Shown in pieces: positions 33,925 to 36,894 of a stretch of DNA of 36,894 nucleotides. Source of the stretch: an uncultured Nonlabens sp. (GTDB lineage Bacteria > Bacteroidota > Bacteroidia > Flavobacteriales > Flavobacteriaceae); NCBI GenBank assembly GCA_947491755.1, contig CANLKV010000007.1, forward strand, positions 1 through 36,894, given 5' to 3'. A model generated the notes under the pieces. That model was given only the letters and a program-made list of their open reading frames with translations. It made no database searches and was not told the origin of the DNA. The position numbers and the translations under genes were made by a program. Positions within the stretch are counted from its first letter, which is position 1, and each line of letters starts with the position of its first letter.

Positions 33925-36894
33925 CTATCTCTGTATGTATATGTATCCAGCCTTAGATTGACCATTACCTTCTAGATCTACATACTTAAATATGTAGAAG
34001 TAAGTTCCTACTGGTAACTCGTCTCCTTGTTGAATAGTTATACGTCCTTCTGATATCCCACGGAATACTTGACCGTTCTGACCGTAATTAGTGGTTTCAT
34101 AAACTTGTACTCCCCATCTATTAAAGATTTCTAAGCTATTGTCAGGGTAACAATCTATTTGATCAATTATTAAAAAGTCATTAACCTGGTTACCATCAGG
34201 GGATATTCCATTGTAAACTACGGGCTCTTCACAAACAGGAGGGGCTGGATCAAGATCAAACTCTAAATAATCAAAGATTCCATCGCCATCTGTGTCACGT
34301 GTGTTTCCAGTATTAGGGTTTTGATCCCCATCAGGATCTGGTCCTTCATCAATTGTGTCAAATGGATCTCCATCGTCATTTGTATCAAGATAATCAGGAA
34401 TACCGTCATCGTCAGTATCTTGATCTGTTGGGTCATTATCTCCATCGTAGTCCTCGTAAATCGTGTCTACATTATCGCCATCGTCATCCACATCTCTAAA
34501 ATCAACATCTTGTGTTTGATCAAGATCTGGCAATGTTTCTGGATTCCCATCTAGATCTAATCCATCAGGATCACCATAACCACTCGTATCTCCGTCATAT
34601 GCATCATCGAGACCATCATTGTCAACATCTACCCCACTAGGTGAAACATCTGCTCTACCTTGATGATCATAATCATGTCCCTCGATTCTGTCTGGCACAT
34701 TATCATCATCAGAATCAGTATCGATATAGTCTGGATTGCCGTCGCCATCAAAGTCTACCTCTTCAATAGGTGAGCCATTTAAATCATAGGCATCATCTAC
34801 TCCATTGAGATTCTCATCGACGCCGCTAGGAGCTAGATAATCAAAGGTTCCTTGTGCCTCAACATTATCTGTCAATCCATCGTTGTCAGAATCTTGATCT
34901 AAGAAATCAGGTCGATTATCAAAATCTGTATCTCTAGGCGCCTGGGACACACCATTACCATCGATACCATCATCCTCCGCTGCATCTGGAATCCCATTAT
35001 CACCTTCCGGACCATCAACCATACCATCATTGTCTGCGTCTAATACAGAGTTTCCAGTTTCATTGACATCGTATACACCATCATTATCACTATCCAGATC
35101 CAAATGATTAGATATACCATCACCATCGGTATCAAACTCTGGATTTACTAGACCATCATCATCACCTATTAATGCTGATGTATCATCATCATCGCGATAG
35201 GCAGGAACGCCATCACCGTCATTGTCAATGTCTGGATTAGAGCCTACTTCTACAATATCAGGAATACCATCATTATCATCATCAAGGTCAAATAAAGCTG
35301 TGTCATCGATTGAATCCAGATAGTTAGGCGTACCGTCACCATCAGTATCGTCATTTGTAGGATCTCCATCATTATTAACATCCTCGCCCACAGAAGGATC
35401 GTTGTTAGGTCCACCTTGCTCAAATGTCAACAATCCATCCTCATCATCGTCCTCATCTCTAAAGTCAGGGTTGTCATTCAACTCGTCTCTATTAGGTAAA
35501 TCAAATGGTGAATCAACTACTAAAAGTCCATTAGGATCATCAAAATCTCCGATGGATCCATCAAAGGAATCGTCAAGACCATCATTGTCAATATCATTAC
35601 CAGAAGAGATGACATCTGGGATACCGTTAGCATCCTGATCGTTTCCTTCAATAGAATCTGGTACATTGTCACCATCAGAATCAAGGTCCAGGTAATCTGG
35701 CAGATCATCTGTATTGCTGTAGCCTAAGTCAACTTCAGAATTTACTGGGTTGATAGGGGAGCCGTTTAAGTCATAGGCATCATCCACACCATTGTTGTCT
35801 GAATCTCTACCGCTAGGAAGAATATATCCCAGTGATGATTGACCTTCCACGTTGTCAGTTATTCCATCACCATCAGAATCAAGATCTTTATAGTTTGCTA
35901 TAGTATCGCCATCTAAATCAGACTCTAATGGTGCACTAGAAACACCTGCACCGTCGACACCACCATCCTCAGCTGCATCAGGTATACCATTTACACCAAC
36001 TGGGCCATCCACTTGACCATCATTGTTAGAATCAAGTAAACGATTACCAGTTTCAACTACATCATATAGTCCATCGTCATCTACATCGAGATCTAAATGA
36101 TTAGGAACGCTATCACCATCCAGATCTGATGAACTTTCTGCAAGACCATCGGAATTATCGACCGCAGGGTCATTATCATCATCGTCTAAAAATGCTGGGA
36201 CACCATCATTATCTGCATCCACATCAGGATTTGCTCCATCTAGCTCAACAATATCAGTTATTCCATCATTGTCATCATCTAAGTCTATAGGATCAGGAAT
36301 TCCATCACCGTCGCTATCCATGTAGACAATAGTAGGATCATCAGGATCACCATCACCGTTTAAATCTATATCATTAGTATTATCTGGATCATCTGAGATA
36401 TCAATAATTGTATTTTCATCGACACCTAAACCAATTCCTTCAAGAGAATTAATAGCTCGTTTATTTCTTATATCAGCTTCGTCAATAGTTTGTGATACAG
36501 TTGCAGTCACACTTTCATTTGGTGCGAGAGAAACAAAAGTATTTGGAATAATTGATCCAGGATCTGCATTTTCATCTGTTAATACAATATCTGTAATTGT
36601 TCTATTACCAGTATTGGTTATCGTTATTGTGTACGTAAGAACATCACCGAGTGTTGTAAACGAATTTTGATCTGCATCCTTTAATATTGATAAACTATCT
36701 AAACCGGCTGGTAGATCTGTTACCGTTGGATCATCAGGATTCCCGTCATTGTTTGGATCAACGTTTCTATTATTTGTTGGATCATCAGATAAATCGCTTA
36801 CATCGTCTCCATCTGGTGTGGTTCCCGTAGCCGTCGCCTGGTTGCTGTAGCTTCCTGCATCAACATCTGCTTGGGTTAAGGTATAACTACCCGT
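33925..36894 (-). CDS. T9SS type B cargo with DUF11-like and TSP3-type repeats (5' end outside window)
   Basis: The frame is open to the window edge, giving at least 989 residues; the GTG at 36510 is internal, not a start. From the edge: a linker, then a DUF11-like repeat (about 70-125, LGDVLTYTITITNTGNRTITDIVLTDENAD). A very acidic region (about 190-885) contains dozens of calcium-binding TSP3-like motifs such as DLDSDGDGITDNVE, arranged as two long diverged units. The last 101 residues (889-989) are the gliding-motility-type C-terminal sorting domain (SPDGNQVNDFLII, YPDNSLEIFNRWGVQVYE, LPVGTYFYIFKY). Predicted: a long, calcium-stiffened surface protein exported by the type IX system. The adhesive or ligand-binding N-terminal part lies outside the window. 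Confidence 0.93.
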   Translation of the reverse strand, partial: TGSYTLTQADVDAGSYSNQATATGTTPDGDDVSDLSDDPTNNRNVDPNNDGNPDDPTVTDLPAGLDSLSILKDADQNSFTTLGDVLTYTITITNTGNRTITDIVLTDENADPGSIIPNTFVSLAPNESVTATVSQTIDEADIRNKRAINSLEGIGLGVDENTIIDISDDPDNTNDIDLNGDGDPDDPTIVYMDSDGDGIPDPIDLDDDNDGITDIVELDGANPDVDADNDGVPAFLDDDDNDPAVDNSDGLAESSSDLDGDSVPNHLDLDVDDDGLYDVVETGNRLLDSNNDGQVDGPVGVNGIPDAAEDGGVDGAGVSSAPLESDLDGDTIANYKDLDSDGDGITDNVEGQSSLGYILPSGRDSDNNGVDDAYDLNGSPINPVNSEVDLGYSNTDDLPDYLDLDSDGDNVPDSIEGNDQDANGIPDVISSGNDIDNDGLDDSFDGSIGDFDDPNGLLVVDSPFDLPNRDELNDNPDFRDEDDDEDGLLTFEQGGPNNDPSVGEDVNNDGDPTNDDTDGDGTPNYLDSIDDTALFDLDDDNDGIPDIVEVGSNPDIDNDGDGVPAYRDDDDTSALIGDDDGLVNPEFDTDGDGISNHLDLDSDNDGVYDVNETGNSVLDADNDGMVDGPEGDNGIPDAAEDDGIDGNGVSQAPRDTDFDNRPDFLDQDSDNDGLTDNVEAQGTFDYLAPSGVDENLNGVDDAYDLNGSPIEEVDFDGDGNPDYIDTDSDDDNVPDRIEGHDYDHQGRADVSPSGVDVDNDGLDDAYDGDTSGYGDPDGLDLDGNPETLPDLDQTQDVDFRDVDDDGDNVDTIYEDYDGDNDPTDQDTDDDGIPDYLDTNDDGDPFDTIDEGPDPDGDQNPNTGNTRDTDGDGIFDYLEFDLDPAPPVCEEPVVYNGISPDGNQVNDFLIIDQIDCYPDNSLEIFNRWGVQVYETTNYGQNGQVFRGISEGRITIQQGDELPVGTYFYIFKYVDLEGNGQSKAGYIYIQR
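34340..36285 (-). repeat. Two diverged ~1-kb tandem units of Asp-rich repeats
   Basis: Unit 1 begins near 36285 (DLDDDNDGITDIVE) and unit 2 near 35290 (DLDDDNDGIPDIVE). Matching landmarks recur in the same order. These are PNHLDLDVDDDGLYDVVETGN against SNHLDLDSDNDGVYDVNETGN, NGIPDAAEDGGVDGAGVS against NGIPDAAEDDGIDGNGVS, then DDAYDLNGSPI in both. The unit is about 330 residues. Boundaries are approximate. Confidence 0.75.

Noticed and set aside
33650..36510. Other-frame open frames within the PorP/SprF and Asp-rich genes
   Set aside because: They arise from the biased, repetitive GAT/GAC codon pattern in the true frame and encode low-complexity Ile/Met/Leu peptides.
36510..36894. GTG at 36510 as the start of the T9SS cargo
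   Set aside because: The frame stays open to the window edge and encodes a DUF11-like domain in register. No signal peptide follows the GTG.

Overview
The window comes from a bacterium of the Bacteroidota, most likely the family Flavobacteriaceae. The evidence is the gliding lipoprotein pair gldB/gldC, a type IX secretion (T9SS) cargo with a gliding-motility-type C-terminal sorting domain, an adjacent PorP/SprF-like barrel, the Bacteroidota -7 promoter motif TAnnTTTG before many genes, and a division/wall gene order typical of the phylum. The genus cannot be fixed from sequence alone. No CRISPR array, insertion sequence or prophage was seen.

Region 1 (1-16376, mostly minus strand). A tRNA-Arg and yqeY lie beyond the end of a long dcw operon that reads right to left: mraZ, rsmH, ftsL, ftsI, murE, mraY, murD, ftsW, murG, murC, ftsQ, ftsA, ftsZ. 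Most junctions overlap by 1-26 bp. The operon starts at a TAnnTTTG promoter covered by three decameric MraZ-type boxes and ends at a strong hairpin after ftsZ. It encodes the lipid I/II branch of peptidoglycan synthesis plus the divisome core. murF, ddl and murB are not here.

Region 2 (16614-23586). A divergent plus-strand group carries an alpha/beta hydrolase, the ribosome-assembly GTPase engB and a RidA-like protein. A minus-strand gliding operon (gldB-gldC-DUF3820) is divergent from nadE. An atypical LuxR-type response regulator is convergent with dnaG, whose zinc finger has lost all four ligands.

Region 3 (23827-28271, minus). era is followed by an ECF sigma factor, a one-TM anti-sigma-like protein and two paralogous outer-membrane barrel proteins. 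Each barrel gene is preceded by an RNA hairpin.

Region 4 (28434-36894). A plus-strand MscS channel and a FAS1 lipoprotein are followed by a minus-strand T9SS surface cassette: a giant Asp-rich, TSP3-repeat cargo open at the window edge, a PorP/SprF-like barrel and a PD40/OmpA lattice protein.

The most unusual signal runs across all regions. A GC-rich palindrome, CGCTTTCGCGAAAGCG, occurs nine times (one copy a symmetric variant) roughly every 2-5.6 kb. Six copies are inside genes, including four division/wall genes, and all three reading frames of the palindrome are used (AFAKA, RFRES, LSRK). It looks like a chromosome-wide DNA-level signal of unknown function.
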